From an uncultured Oceanospirillales bacterium (lineage in GTDB: Bacteria > Pseudomonadota > Gammaproteobacteria > Pseudomonadales > Endozoicomonadaceae), in assembly GCA_947040555.1 (NCBI GenBank), contig CAMRBW010000006.1:1-57004 (forward strand): 57,004 nucleotides of DNA, in the 5' to 3' direction. Under the pieces are notes generated by a model. It was not told the DNA's origin and searched no databases. It saw nothing but the letters and a program-made list of their open reading frames with translations. How positions within the stretch are numbered: position 1 is the stretch's first letter; each line of letters starts with the position of its first letter. The position numbers were made by a program, and so were the translations under genes. Shown here in pieces: positions 16,462 to 25,473 of the stretch.

Positions 16462-18609
16462 TCAGCCCTCTTTTCTGGAGCGGGAAATACTGTGGACGCC
16501 TTTGATCGTACGCAGACGTTTAATAACGTTGGCCAGATGCACACGGTTACGAACCCGCAACTGGACAATCGACTTACTCTGGTGGATACCCTGCTCATCG
16601 ACAACGATTTTGTCGATGTTGGCACCGGTGGCAGACATGGCGGTGGCCATAGCGGCCATCATGCCTTTCTGCTGGTCAACAATGAGATTCAGTTCGATCA
16701 CGAATTCGCCCTGAACATTTTTATCCCAGGCCACTTCCAGAATTTTCTCCGGGCTGTGGCGAATATCGGCGATATTGACACACTCCTGGTTGTGGATAAC
16801 CAGCCCTCGACCGGCGCTGACATGGCCGACTATCGCATCGCCGGGTATCGGATGACAGCAGCGGGCAAAGCTGATGATCATACCCTCGGTCCCTTTGATG
16901 GTTAGAGGTTTTTCCGGTGCCGAGTCGACCTGATCGGGTTTCATCAACTGGATGTCCAGCAGGCGGCGGGCAATTACGTAAGCCATTCGATTGCCGAGTC
17001 CGATATCTGCCAGCATTTCGTCCAGTTGTACGCAGCCGGTATGGGCGAGGACCGCATCAAGGCTGCTTGAGGAGACCTGCTCCAGGCTGCTGCCGAGGCT
17101 AATCAGCACTTTGTTCAGCAATCGGCGGCCGAAGGCGATGGATTCCGCCTGCTGTTGATTCTTCAGGAAGTGACGAATGGTTGAACGGGCCTTGCTGGTG
17201 ATGACGTAGTTCAGCCAGGTGGCATTCGGACGGGTGCCGGGAGCGGTGATGATTTCGACAGTTTCACCGCTGTTTAATGGCTGGCTCAGGGAGGCCAGTT
17301 TACGATCAACCCGGCAAGCTACGCAGCTATTGCCAATATCGGTGTGAACAGCATAGGCGAAGTCGACCGGTGTCGCCCCCCGTGGCAGCTCCATGATGTC
17401 ACCACGAGGAGTGAATACGTAAACTTCATCCGGGAACAGATCGACTTTTACGTTCTCAATAAATTCGAGGGAGTTGCCTGCGGTTTGCTGAAGTTCAAGC
17501 AGATTTTGCAGCCAGGAGTGGGTGCGGCTGTGGCTGCCGATCAGCGCCTCATCACCGGATTTGTACAGCCAGTGGGCAGCAATGCCGTTATTGGCCATAT
17601 CTTCCATCTGCTGGGTGCGGATCTGAACCTCTACCGGAATACCATGCAGACCAAACAGGGTGGTATGGAGCGATTGGTAGCCGTTCGACTTGGGAATGGC
17701 GATATAATCTTTGAACCGGCCAGGAATCGGCTTGAATAGATTGTGCACAAGGCCGAGGGTGCGGTAACAGCTGTCGACGTTTTCAACAATAATCCGCACA
17801 CCGTAAACATCCATGATCTCGCTGAAGGATTTGCGTTGATCCTTCATCTTGAAGTAGATGCTGTACAGGTGTTTTTCCCGCCCCATAACCCGGCCGTTCA
17901 GACCCTCGGTTTCAAGACGATTATTGATGCTGTCGACAACACTGCTGACCACCTCTTTGCGGTTGCCGCGCGCCTTGCGAATCGCTTTGCCCAGCATAGT
18001 GGCGCGCATCGGATGCATGGCGTGGAAGCAGAGATCTTCCATCTCGATACGGATCTGATGCATACCCAGACGTTGGGCCAGCGGGGTGTAAATATCCAGC
18101 GTTTCCTGGGCGATACGGCGACGCTTTTCAGGACGCATAACACCGAGGGTGCGCATGTTATGGAGTCGGTCGGCGAGTTTGACCAGAATAACCCGGATAT
18201 CCCGAGCCATGGCGAGTGCCATTTTCTGGAAATTATCGGCTTGAGCCAGCGTTTTGTCTTCGTACTCCACATGGGTCAGCTTGCTGACGCCATCGACAAT
18301 ATCGGCAACAGTATCACCGAATTGTTTCTGAAGAGTGTTCTTGGTGGTACCGGTATCTTCAATGACATCATGGAGCAGGGCAGCCATCAGCGCCTGATGA
18401 TCCATGTGCATATCGGCAAGAATACCGGCTACAGCCAGAGGATGGGTGATGTACGGTTCACCAGAACGGCGCATCTGACCATCGTGTGCCTTCTCGGCTA
18501 AATCGTAGGCTTTGCGAACCTGTTCAATCTGTTCGCTATCAAGATAGGCTTTCAGCCGCCAAATCAAATCATCAATAGTCGACAATACCCGTTCCTCTAT
18601 TTCAGGCAA
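16462..18609 (-). CDS. spoT: Bifunctional (p)ppGpp synthetase/hydrolase SpoT
   Basis: Controls the stringent-response alarmone. Domains in order: HD hydrolase (HD pair at residues 80-81 in AALLHDVIEDT, plus HDGQMRRSGEPYITHPL), RelA/SpoT synthetase (YGVRIIVENVDSCYRTLG, GRFKDYIAIPKSNGYQSLHT), TGS (VFTPRGDIMELPRGATPVDF), helical region and C-terminal ACT domain. The intact HD signature shows it is SpoT rather than RelA. At 715 aa it is full length. rpoZ and gmk lie upstream, the classic gmk-rpoZ-spoT order. Confidence 0.96.
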   Translation of the reverse strand: MPEIEERVLSTIDDLIWRLKAYLDSEQIEQVRKAYDLAEKAHDGQMRRSGEPYITHPLAVAGILADMHMDHQALMAALLHDVIEDTGTTKNTLQKQFGDTVADIVDGVSKLTHVEYEDKTLAQADNFQKMALAMARDIRVILVKLADRLHNMRTLGVMRPEKRRRIAQETLDIYTPLAQRLGMHQIRIEMEDLCFHAMHPMRATMLGKAIRKARGNRKEVVSSVVDSINNRLETEGLNGRVMGREKHLYSIYFKMKDQRKSFSEIMDVYGVRIIVENVDSCYRTLGLVHNLFKPIPGRFKDYIAIPKSNGYQSLHTTLFGLHGIPVEVQIRTQQMEDMANNGIAAHWLYKSGDEALIGSHSRTHSWLQNLLELQQTAGNSLEFIENVKVDLFPDEVYVFTPRGDIMELPRGATPVDFAYAVHTDIGNSCVACRVDRKLASLSQPLNSGETVEIITAPGTRPNATWLNYVITSKARSTIRHFLKNQQQAESIAFGRRLLNKVLISLGSSLEQVSSSSLDAVLAHTGCVQLDEMLADIGLGNRMAYVIARRLLDIQLMKPDQVDSAPEKPLTIKGTEGMIISFARCCHPIPGDAIVGHVSAGRGLVIHNQECVNIADIRHSPEKILEVAWDKNVQGEFVIELNLIVDQQKGMMAAMATAMSATGANIDKIVVDEQGIHQSKSIVQLRVRNRVHLANVIKRLRTIKGVHSISRSRKEG

Positions 18610-18709
18610 TAACGGCTTCCTGATATCGAATCCACGGGTATTTTAGTGTCGCACTGTGCGCCCGGATCAGATGACTCGGGAAGCTGATTTTTTCAATAAC
18701 AGCCTGAAA

Positions 18710-18961
18710 TCAGCCTTCCAGACCAGCCAGCAGCAAGCCAGCATCATCGTCTTCACGGTCTTCATGATCGATCTGCTTGGGATCAATTTTGCCTTCTGCG
18801 ATTTCGCGCAGGGCAACAACGGTCGCCTTGTCGTTTTCCCAAGGTACCTTGGGATCTTTGCCGCCGATGGTTAGCTGACGGGCGCGCTTGCTGGCGGCCA
18901 TAACCAGTTCAAAACGGTTGTCTACGTGTTCCAGGCAGTCTTCAACGGTTACTCGCGCCAC
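18710..18961 (-). CDS. rpoZ: RNA polymerase omega subunit
   Basis: Small subunit that helps assemble RNA polymerase and take part in ppGpp sensing; encoded next to spoT. The sequence [20 protein letters not shown]...KRARQL...[16 protein letters not shown] is typical. An in-frame GTG at 18973 would add four residues, but the GTG at 18961 has GGAG 6 nt upstream and gives the canonical MARVTVED start, so 83 aa is preferred. Confidence 0.92.
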   Translation of the reverse strand: MARVTVEDCLEHVDNRFELVMAASKRARQLTIGGKDPKVPWENDKATVVALREIAEGKIDPKQIDHEDREDDDAGLLLAGLEG

Positions 18962-18975
18962 GGTATGCTCCACTG

Positions 18976-19118
18976 TTTGATAAAACAGGCTTTGATAAAA
19001 CAGGTTAAACGGTTCCGGATGGTCAAAATAGGAGGCTTCAATAATTTCTGACCCGCTTTTTAAGCTGTTTGCTATTAAAGCCGCTCACTATTAAAGCCAC
19101 TCACTTAAAGCCAACTGA
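18976..19118. repeat. Two short tandem duplications in the rpoZ leader
   Basis: TTTGATAAAACAGG occurs at 18976-18989 and 18991-19004 (15-bp period), just upstream of the rpoZ start. A second duplication lies at 19072-19103: CTATTAAAGCCGCTCA then CTATTAAAGCCACTCA, followed by a third partial copy. Together they occupy much of the rpoZ-gmk gap and look like replication-slippage products. Confidence 0.85.
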
Positions 19119-19194
19119 CCGCAAGAATCCCAAACTGCCAGTTTACTGAATGACAGGCAATTTTGACAAGGACGGTTTTGTAAGTAAAACAAAC

Positions 19195-19223
19195 CATTTT
19201 TCGCGGTTATTCCACGAAAAATG
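19195..19223 (-). terminator. Possible terminator/attenuator between gmk and rpoZ
   Basis: Perfect 9-bp inverted repeat CATTTTTCG (19195-19203) / CGAAAAATG (19215-19223), 11-nt loop, about 98 bp downstream of gmk. On the minus strand the stem is followed by GGTTTGTTTTACTT, a moderately T-rich tract. The 347-bp gap holds this stem and the tandem repeats and no gene. Confidence 0.4.
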
Positions 19224-19320
19224 ACCTGAATTGCCAAAATCACGATTTACCATGGCAATACAGCCCCTCCTTTCGATCGTTGGGGTAAGCAGTATTTCCC
19301 GCTCATGGCTGTTTAATAAA

Positions 19321-19935
19321 TTACTGCAGCAAATCGCTCAACAGATCTTTGCGGTATTCCTGCTGGAATTCCAGTCCCAGACGCTGGCTGCGAATCACCG
19401 CTTTCAGGTCAAGCAGGGCTTCATCAAAATCATCGTTGATAATGATGTAGTCGAACTCCTTGTAGTGGGACATCTCGCTCACAGCTTTGGCCATACGCAG
19501 AGCGATAATGTTGGCACTGTCCGAGCCTCGGCCAGAGAGGCGTTTGTGCAGCTCTTTCTGGGAGGGCGGCAGGATAAAGATGCCAATGGACTCCGGTGCC
19601 AGACGACGGATCTGCTGGGCACCTTGCCAGTCGATCTCCAGAATCACGTCAGTACCCTGGGTCAGCTGCTCTTCTACCCACTCCATGGAGGTACCGTAGA
19701 AGTTGCCGAACACTTCCGCATGCTCAAGGAAGACACCCCGGCCGATCATCTGCTGAAAGGTTTCTGCGTTTATGAAGTGATAGTGCTGACCATCAACCTC
19801 GCCCTCGCGGGGGGGGCGGGTGGTGTAGGAGATAGAAACCGTCAGGTGACGACTGGTTTTCACCAGTTCGGTGACCAAGCTTGTTTTGCCAGCGCCGGAG
19901 GGGGCTGCAATGATATAAAGAGTGCCTTTGCTCAT
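19321..19935 (-). CDS. gmk: Guanylate kinase
   Basis: Phosphorylates GMP to GDP. The P-loop [10 protein letters not shown] lies at residues 11-20, followed by the GMP-binding block [19 protein letters not shown]. The 204-aa length matches E. coli Gmk (207). It heads the gmk-rpoZ-spoT-ridA gene series on the minus strand. Start ATG 19935, with a weak TAGG upstream. Confidence 0.96.
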   Translation of the reverse strand: MSKGTLYIIAAPSGAGKTSLVTELVKTSRHLTVSISYTTRPPREGEVDGQHYHFINAETFQQMIGRGVFLEHAEVFGNFYGTSMEWVEEQLTQGTDVILEIDWQGAQQIRRLAPESIGIFILPPSQKELHKRLSGRGSDSANIIALRMAKAVSEMSHYKEFDYIIINDDFDEALLDLKAVIRSQRLGLEFQQEYRKDLLSDLLQ

Positions 19936-20088
19936 GACCTAATCTTATATTTTTCGGGCTGCGGATATAACAAAGCTCAACCCGCCAAAGATTTTTCCAG
20001 AGGCAGGCTGAGGAGATCAGCAACAGTTAAAAACAGGAAGTTATGGGTAGTATAAATTTTGTGACCCGTAGAGTCATATTTATGTGAC

Positions 20089-20580
20089 TCAACACATCTC
20101 GGTTTTATAGACCTGTAGTCCGCAAGCCTTGTAGTTATCCAGAGCCCGCTGATGATCCAAAGTGCAGGTATGCACCCAGACCCGCTGAGCACCTTCCCAA
20201 TCCCATGCGGTTTTTAATGCGTGGGAAAGCAGATGGCTGCCAAATCCTCTACCGATAAACTTGGGAGGCAGACCAAAATAGGCGATATTGATCTGGCCGC
20301 TCGGCTGTTGCTGAAGTTCGTAATAACCGGCAATACTGCCGTTTACATAGGCGACAAATGTTCGAAGATCATCGTTCTCGGCATAGGTCTGCCACTGGCC
20401 CTCTGACCATGTGAGTTTGTCAGTCCATCCCCAGAGCTCACCCACCAGTTGGTAGAGATAGCGGTTGAAGCGAAACTCCTTCTCTTTAGCCTCGATGACT
20501 TCCAGTCCGTGGGGTTGTGGCTTTTCAATAAGCTGGTCTTTTGAAGTCATTTCGAGATAGTAGGTCGTCACTTTACTCAA
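20089..20580 (-). CDS. GNAT family N-acetyltransferase
   Basis: Acetyl-CoA-dependent acetyltransferase fold. The CoA-binding motif A is GLPPKFIGRGFGSHLL, with VHTCTLDHQRALDNYKACGL as motif B, and an N-terminal helical region precedes it. The annotated start is a TTG at 20580; an ATG at 20550 (MTSKDQLIEK) is an alternative, and neither has a clear ribosome site. Single gene between gmk and the split secreted-protein locus. Substrate unknown. Confidence 0.85.
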   Translation of the reverse strand: MSKVTTYYLEMTSKDQLIEKPQPHGLEVIEAKEKEFRFNRYLYQLVGELWGWTDKLTWSEGQWQTYAENDDLRTFVAYVNGSIAGYYELQQQPSGQINIAYFGLPPKFIGRGFGSHLLSHALKTAWDWEGAQRVWVHTCTLDHQRALDNYKACGLQVYKTEMC

Positions 20581-20731
20581 TGGGATCGATCCTGATCATC
20601 TGTGGGTGAGGCGTCCATTATACCGAACCCCTCACTGGGCGGTATTTTCTTCTCTTCCGGGCTTTTTGCTTCCTTTCTCAGTGGCTGGCGCAGGTCTTCT
20701 TTTTGTATTCGTTATAAAATCGTCAAAGGGT

Positions 20732-20751
20732 GTGCTTTTTGACCAAAAAGC
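20732..20751. terminator. Short stem-loop between two minus-strand genes
   Basis: TGCTTTTT (20732-20739) and AAAAAGCA (20744-20751) form an 8-bp stem with a GACC loop. It lies just past the 3' end of the split secreted gene, so it could end that transcript. AT-rich and weak. Confidence 0.4.
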
Positions 20752-20798
20752 AGATTGCACACAAGAAGAGAAGGCTCATCTGGCCTGAATTTTTCAGG

Positions 20799-21653
20799 TT
20801 ATTTTGTATTTTGGTTAAAGCTGCTTCCAATCGGGATATAAGCTTCAGTATGCTGATGAGTATTGCAGGGGATTTGTTGAACAGATGGTTGCTGAACACT
20901 TCTATCGTGTCGGTTATGGTTTGCCGCAGTCGGCTGAGAGAATTTTTCTTGCTCAGTCTCGGCAGAATTTAGCATCTCCCTGACAATTTTCTCAAGCTCC
21001 GGGTTAATGGTGCTTTTCAGAGGTGACTCCGAAGGGTGAGTAATTTGGGTGTCAACAAGATTGAACATCTGTGGAACTGTTTTTATTTCGGTCTGTTTGG
21101 TTTCCGGGAGGGTAGATTTACGATTGAAATGGTAAAGAACAGTCGGCTCGGCACTTTTATCCTCAGGACTTTTGCGAGTTTTGATTGTTTGGTTTGCAAA
21201 TTCAGAAATGCTAAGACTATGCAGGTAGCCGTTTGAATTTACAACAATTGTCCCTTTTTTTGGAAAATACGGGCGGTGGTGGCCATTCAGGAAAAAAAAA
21301 GAGAAATTATTAAGTAGATACCTTCCGGGTTTTATGCCATTCGGATGTAGTATCCGTTCAAGTGGATACTTTCCAGACACCGTTGTCGTGTACTCTTCCC
21401 CCTTATCCAGAAGTGTTATCTGTACAAACGGATAGACGAAATCATTCGATAAAAATACGGGTATATGCTTTCTTTTTCCTGCCTCCTGATGGTGGGGGGC
21501 GTGAGGGTGCCAGTTAGGGGGGAAGTTGCCAGGCAACGCAATATGGGCTGTATGAACCTTAATGGTTTTTGGGGTGTCTATTGTCGTAACGGAGTGGATG
21601 CAGGTATAAAACTGAAAACTTGTATCAATGGAAGTACCTTCCTGATACTGCAT
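20799..21653 (-). CDS. Hypothetical protein, C-terminal part of a frameshifted secreted gene
   Basis: No family recognised. The first ATG in this frame is 21653, but the frame is open upstream to 21812 and the extra 53 codons (for example GNEWLGTYKEFIACQHYF and VPDNNETEHVNILRTQ) read like ordinary protein. The gene at 21674-22426 overlaps that stretch in another frame. The simplest reading is one gene of roughly 540 codons broken by a frameshift between 21674 and 21812. The C-terminal third is polar and Gln/Thr/Pro-rich. If the ATG at 21653 were real it would lack a ribosome site. Probably surface or secreted by virtue of the upstream part. Confidence 0.5.
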   Translation of the reverse strand: MQYQEGTSIDTSFQFYTCIHSVTTIDTPKTIKVHTAHIALPGNFPPNWHPHAPHHQEAGKRKHIPVFLSNDFVYPFVQITLLDKGEEYTTTVSGKYPLERILHPNGIKPGRYLLNNFSFFFLNGHHRPYFPKKGTIVVNSNGYLHSLSISEFANQTIKTRKSPEDKSAEPTVLYHFNRKSTLPETKQTEIKTVPQMFNLVDTQITHPSESPLKSTINPELEKIVREMLNSAETEQEKFSQPTAANHNRHDRSVQQPSVQQIPCNTHQHTEAYIPIGSSFNQNTK

Positions 21654-21673
21654 AATCTGGGTTCTTAATATGT

Positions 21674-22426
21674 TTACGTGTTCTGTTTCATTATTGTCCG
21701 GAACAATCTCCCCAGCGCCAAGGAAATAATGCTGGCAGGCGATAAATTCTTTATAAGTACCGAGCCATTCGTTTCCATGGCGCTGTTTGTGATAGTAGTG
21801 GAACCTGGAGTTTCAAGGCGTTCAGTCGATCGGGTAGCGATATCATGTGAGGATTTTGGGTGCCGTTTGGGTTTTTTAAGCTGCTTTCCACTTTTTCCGC
21901 AAACAGCGCCCGTTTCCATCTTTGGATTCTTGCCGCCACCGGGATCGGAGGCAGAACATGGTAACGGCTTATTTTTTACTGGTGAACCTTTGTCTGATAA
22001 CTCATAACGCTCATCAATACTCAGATGTTCAAACTTTGACGACGGATCTTTCAGAAAATTTTGAGCAGCTACAGAAAGTTTTGAATCGGGATCGTCCGAG
22101 TCCTTATTCTTCATGCCTGTGTAAATGACCACATATATTTCTTTTACTTCTTTTATTTCATTGGGGTTGGTGGCGAATAAAACCGGAGAAACATACAAAA
22201 ACAAAGCAGTCAGCAGCCATAATCCGTATGGATGTCTGTTTGTTTTGCGGGAAAGCCATGACTTTGCTGTTGGATGGGTATTTACCACAATGCTTTTCTG
22301 GCTGTGATGGCAGGTAATCGGTAATGGTAGCTGACTGAGGCCGGGGTGATAATCTATGCCTTGTTGCCTTGTTGCCTTGTTGCCTTGTTGCCTTGTTGCC
22401 TTGTTGCCTTGTTGCCTTGTTGCCAT
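21674..22426 (-). CDS. Hypothetical secreted protein, N-terminal part, with octamer-repeat head
   Basis: The frame begins inside or beside an octamer repeat (22358-22421), so the first residues are the repeated ATRQQGNK. A strong signal-peptide-like segment follows (GLWLLTALFLYVSPVLFA, about residues 67-84), then a soluble polar region with lysines and a few cysteines. The last 45 codons or so are probably out of frame relative to the true protein (see the C-terminal part at 20799-21653). The start is uncertain: ATG 22426 (weak AAGAG) places the repeat inside the gene; a GTG just before the signal peptide would place it in the leader. No homologue recognised. Confidence 0.5.
   Translation of the reverse strand: MATRQQGNKATRQQGNKATRQQGIDYHPGLSQLPLPITCHHSQKSIVVNTHPTAKSWLSRKTNRHPYGLWLLTALFLYVSPVLFATNPNEIKEVKEIYVVIYTGMKNKDSDDPDSKLSVAAQNFLKDPSSKFEHLSIDERYELSDKGSPVKNKPLPCSASDPGGGKNPKMETGAVCGKSGKQLKKPKRHPKSSHDIATRSTERLETPGSTTITNSAMETNGSVLIKNLSPASIISLALGRLFRTIMKQNT
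22358..22425. repeat. Octanucleotide tandem repeat, 8 perfect copies
   Basis: GCCTTGTT is repeated eight times without error from 22358 to 22421 and then degenerates (GCCATGTG). On the minus strand the unit is AACAAGGC. The unit is not a multiple of three and contains no stop in any frame, so each copy gained or lost shifts the reading frame of anything translated through it. It lies 85 bp after the trhP stop and at the head of the secreted gene. Confidence 0.95.
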
Positions 22427-22510
22427 GTGCTCTTGCGGGGAGTGTCAGATCTGTAAAACCGGAAGAAATGGGCGGCATTTGTATGCCACCCATCGCGCGT
22501 TCGGGGAGTA

Positions 22511-23833
22511 TCAGGGCAGGTTACGCACAAGCAGAGAAAACTCATCCGCCTGGAAACCTTCCCGTACCGGAATCTTCACCCGATGGCCGGAACCCGGTGC
22601 TTCGGTAACGGCAATACCGTTTTTATTTTCCATGTAGTCCAGAACAAAAGCCGTATTGCCCCGTGGGGTCATCAGCTCAACCACGTCGCCTTTATCGAAG
22701 CGGTTTTTTACATCAATCGTGACAAAGCGATCGTCGGTATCAATCACTTCACCGACAAACTGCTGCTTGGTGCCGACGGAGCTACCCTGGAGGTAGTTCT
22801 GGTATTCGTCATGGACATGGCGACGGTAGAAGCCTTCGGTATAGCCCCGGCTGGCGAGGTTCTCCAGTGTGTCCATCAGTTCCATGTTAAAGGGACGACC
22901 GACGGCGGCATCATCAATCGCCTGACGATAAACCTGTGCCGTACGGGCCACGTAGTAGTGGGATTTGGTACGACCTTCGATCTTCAGGGAGTGAATACCC
23001 ATCTCGGTCAGGCGCGGCACATGCTGAACCGCACGCAGATCCTTGGAGTTCATAATGTAGGTGCCGTGCTCGTCTTCAAAGGCGGGCATGAGATCGTTGG
23101 GACGATTGCCTTCCTGCAGAAGAATAATATCGTTTGACGGTGCGCCAGCGCCGAGGGTTGGCTGGGTGGCAGGATCATACTGCACCGGTACGACATCGCC
23201 TTCTGCGGTCTCTTTCGCTTCGTGGGAGTCGTATTTCCAGCGACAGGCATTGGTGCAGCTGCCCTGGTTCGGGTCACGGTGGTTCATGTAGCCGGAGAGC
23301 AGGCAGCGACCGGAGTAGGCAATACACAGAGAGCCATGAACGAAGACTTCCAGCTCCATCTCCGGGCACTCTTCACGAATCTCCTGAATCTCGTCCAGAG
23401 AGAGTTCGCGGGAGAGAATGATGCGGCTGACACCCTGTTTCGCCCAGAACTTCACCGTGGCAAAGTTAACCACGTTGGCCTGAACGGAGAGGTGGACTTC
23501 TGTGTCCGGCCAGCGCTCTTTGACCATCATCACCAGACCGGGGTCGGACATAATCAGCGCGTCCGGCTTCATGGCGATAACGGGCTCCATATCGCGCATG
23601 TAGGTTTTTATCTTGGCGTTATGGGGGGCGATGTTGCTGGCAAGATAAAACTTCTTGCCGAGCCTGTGCGCCTCCTCGATACCTTTACCGAGGTTTTCCA
23701 GTTTGAAATCATTGTTACGCACCCGCAGGCTGTAGCGGGGCTGACCGGCGTACACAGCATCTGCCCCATACGCATAAGCAAAACGCATGTTACGCAGTGT
23801 GCCGGCGGGTGACAGAAGTTCTGGCTTTCTCAT
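22511..23833 (-). CDS. trhP: tRNA uridine-34 hydroxylase, peptidase U32 family
   Basis: TrhP (YegQ) makes 5-hydroxyuridine at the wobble position of certain tRNAs, on the way to cmo5U, using prephenate-derived chemistry. The N-terminus MRKPELLSPAGTLRNMRFA and the U32 signature ELEVFVHGSLCIAYSGRCLLS are diagnostic, with the cysteine cluster continuing in NQGSCTNACRWKY. The 440-aa length is normal. It is a single gene upstream of the octamer repeat; the rpmBG terminator lies behind its start. Confidence 0.93.
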   Translation of the reverse strand: MRKPELLSPAGTLRNMRFAYAYGADAVYAGQPRYSLRVRNNDFKLENLGKGIEEAHRLGKKFYLASNIAPHNAKIKTYMRDMEPVIAMKPDALIMSDPGLVMMVKERWPDTEVHLSVQANVVNFATVKFWAKQGVSRIILSRELSLDEIQEIREECPEMELEVFVHGSLCIAYSGRCLLSGYMNHRDPNQGSCTNACRWKYDSHEAKETAEGDVVPVQYDPATQPTLGAGAPSNDIILLQEGNRPNDLMPAFEDEHGTYIMNSKDLRAVQHVPRLTEMGIHSLKIEGRTKSHYYVARTAQVYRQAIDDAAVGRPFNMELMDTLENLASRGYTEGFYRRHVHDEYQNYLQGSSVGTKQQFVGEVIDTDDRFVTIDVKNRFDKGDVVELMTPRGNTAFVLDYMENKNGIAVTEAPGSGHRVKIPVREGFQADEFSLLVRNLP

Positions 23834-23866
23834 AAAGCGACCTGCTTGAGTGAGTTGTAAGCATAC

Positions 23867-23895
23867 GAAAAAACCCGCACCAGGCGGGTTTTTTC
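23867..23895 (-). terminator. Intrinsic terminator of the rpmB-rpmG operon
   Basis: Perfect stem GAAAAAACCCGC (23867-23878) / GCGGGTTTTTTC (23884-23895) with a 5-nt loop and T-runs on both strands, 52 bp downstream of rpmG. It also insulates trhP. Confidence 0.88.
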
Positions 23896-23946
23896 ATTTT
23901 TTTTCTGACCAGCGCCAGAAGAGGCTACAAGCCCAGAAGCAAAATC

Positions 23947-24114
23947 TTACTTGATTTTGGCTTCCTTAAATTCAACGTGCTTGCGAACCTTTGGGTCAAA
24001 CTTCTTGAAAACAAGCTTGTCCGGAGTGTTACGCTTGTTTTTGGTCGTCGTGTAGAAGTAACCGGTGCCGGCCGTAGAAACCAGCTTGATTTTTTCGCGA
24101 ACAGCCTTAGCCAT
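23947..24114 (-). CDS. rpmG: 50S ribosomal protein L33
   Basis: 55-aa protein starting [18 protein letters not shown] and ending VEFKEAKIK, the same length as E. coli L33. It has no zinc-binding cysteine pairs, so it is the Cys-minus form. The ribosome site AGGAG lies upstream of ATG 24114. Second gene of the rpmB-rpmG operon, closed by the terminator at 23867-23895. Confidence 0.96.
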   Translation of the reverse strand: MAKAVREKIKLVSTAGTGYFYTTTKNKRNTPDKLVFKKFDPKVRKHVEFKEAKIK

Positions 24115-24143
24115 TATCGTTCTCCTTCTAGGGTAAAGTCAGG

Positions 24144-24380
24144 TTAGACGCGTTCGCCACGAGCGCGCAGCTCGGACAGAATGATGTCGATGCCTTTCTT
24201 GTCGATGATACGCATACCCTTGGAGGAAACACGCAGACGCACGAAACGCTTCTCAGACTCTACCCAAAAACGATGGTAGTGCAGGTTAGGCAGAAAGCGA
24301 CGACGCGTTCTGTTGTTTGCGTGGGATACATTGTTGCCGACAGCTGGGCGCTTGCCGGTCACCTGGCAAACTCTAGACAT
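24144..24380 (-). CDS. rpmB: 50S ribosomal protein L28
   Basis: 78-aa L28: [40 protein letters not shown] and a C-terminal [14 protein letters not shown]. The frame is open 12 codons further to 24416, but ATG 24380 has GAGG just upstream and gives the conserved [10 protein letters not shown] start. First gene of rpmB-rpmG, with a good promoter about 135 bp upstream. Confidence 0.96.
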   Translation of the reverse strand: MSRVCQVTGKRPAVGNNVSHANNRTRRRFLPNLHYHRFWVESEKRFVRLRVSSKGMRIIDKKGIDIILSELRARGERV

Positions 24381-24512
24381 GTGATTAGCCTCATCTAACA
24401 CTGCTGGCCGGAACAAAGCCGCCAGCTAGTAGTTTATACCGGACGCCACCTCGTAGGGTGACAGCTTAATCTTCTGGGGCATCAAGCGGTAATCCGGACT
24501 CAAAGACCCGGC

Positions 24513-24541
24513 TTTATATCAGAAAGCTACCAATTGGACAA
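24513..24541 (-). promoter_or_regulatory. Sigma70-type promoter of rpmB-rpmG
   Basis: On the minus strand TTGTCC (24541-24536) and TATAAA (24518-24513) are spaced 17 bp apart, with a GC-rich stretch after the -10 as is common for stringently controlled ribosomal promoters. Prediction by eye. Confidence 0.6.
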
Positions 24542-24563
24542 GAATTTATGATTTTTCTTGCTC

Positions 24564-24602
24564 AAAAAGAGCCTCCGCTTTTCATCGAAAAACGCTCTTT
24601 TT
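24564..24602 (-). terminator. Intrinsic terminator after radC
   Basis: AAAAAGAGC (24564-24572) and GCTCTTTTT (24594-24602) form a 9-bp stem with a loop that can itself pair (CGCTTTTC / GAAAAACG). It lies 44 bp past the radC stop and upstream of the rpmB promoter. Confidence 0.7.
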
Positions 24603-24645
24603 CCATGGGATTCCTGTTGTTGTCACTCTCTTGTGACTCTGGCTG

Positions 24646-25320
24646 TCACATCAGCCCTCTCTCAGCCAGAGAGACCGTGACACCATCACCCACCACCATA
24701 TGATCCAGCACTCGCACATCAACCAGCCCGAGTGCCTCAGCCAGTCGTTTTGTCAGGCGAATATCGGCGTCGGAAGGTTCGGCCACCCCCGAGGGATGAT
24801 TATGGGCCAGAACTACCGCCGCGGCATTATGGGCCAGAGCACGCCTGACGACCTCGCGAGGATAGACTGCTGCACTATCAATCGTACCCTGAAACAGCTC
24901 TTCGAACGCCAAAGGCCGGTGGCGACTGTCCAGAAATAGACAACAAAAACACTCAGAGGTTCGATCCCGCAAATGGGCCTGGAGATAATCACGGGTATGA
25001 CCCGAGGATGTCAGAGCCTCTTGCCGGAACAGAAGTTCCTTCTGGTGGCGTCGGGACATCTCCAGTACCGCCTGCAGTTGGGCAAACTTGGCGGTACCCA
25101 AGCCGCGGCGGCTGCAGAAGCCCTCCTTGTCCGTGTGTAGCAGTGCCCGCAGACCGCCAAAATCACCCAGCAGATCTCTCGCCAGATCAACCGCTGACGA
25201 GCCCCGTATGCCGGTGCGAAGAAATATAGCCAGTAGTTCCGCATCACTCAAGCTGGCAGCACCACGCAGCAGCAGTTTTTCTCTCGGACGCTCATCGGCA
25301 GGCCAGTCTGTTATTGCCAT
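24646..25320 (-). CDS. radC: RadC family protein (JAB/MPN domain)
   Basis: N-terminal helix-hairpin-helix-like region (about residues 1-100, [13 protein letters not shown] and [13 protein letters not shown]), then a JAB1/MPN metalloprotease-like domain with the JAMM-type HNHPSG motif (H173, H175) followed by Asp in PSDADIRLT. The biological role of RadC is unsettled; an older DNA repair assignment has been withdrawn. It is divergent from coaBC, as in many gammaproteobacteria. Confidence 0.93.
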   Translation of the reverse strand: MAITDWPADERPREKLLLRGAASLSDAELLAIFLRTGIRGSSAVDLARDLLGDFGGLRALLHTDKEGFCSRRGLGTAKFAQLQAVLEMSRRHQKELLFRQEALTSSGHTRDYLQAHLRDRTSECFCCLFLDSRHRPLAFEELFQGTIDSAAVYPREVVRRALAHNAAAVVLAHNHPSGVAEPSDADIRLTKRLAEALGLVDVRVLDHMVVGDGVTVSLAERGLM

Positions 25321-25473
25321 TATTGCCTCCCTCTCCCCTTTCAGTGTCTTAAAGCAAGACGCAACCAGAGTAGGCTATTCCGGGCGGGAGAATTCACTTG
25401 CATCATAGTCAGCAGTGCAGGGAGGTGGATATAATGATCGGAATTACACGAAACAGTTAAAGTCATCTACCTT

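Noticed and set aside
17743..18501. 252-codon open frame antisense to spoT
   Set aside because: It lies entirely over the conserved SpoT hydrolase and synthetase domains, with no ribosome site and no recognisable fold. It is a codon-bias shadow.
19231..20055. 274-codon open frame antisense to gmk
   Set aside because: It overlaps the whole intact guanylate kinase gene and has no family resemblance or ribosome site.
22358..22421. Repeat array reminiscent of a tiny CRISPR
   Set aside because: The octamers are directly adjacent with no spacers and no cas genes are nearby. It is a simple sequence repeat.
24646..25320. radC as part of an anti-restriction or mobile island
   Set aside because: Although RadC homologues occur on mobile islands, here radC sits in its conserved core place next to rpmB and coaBC.
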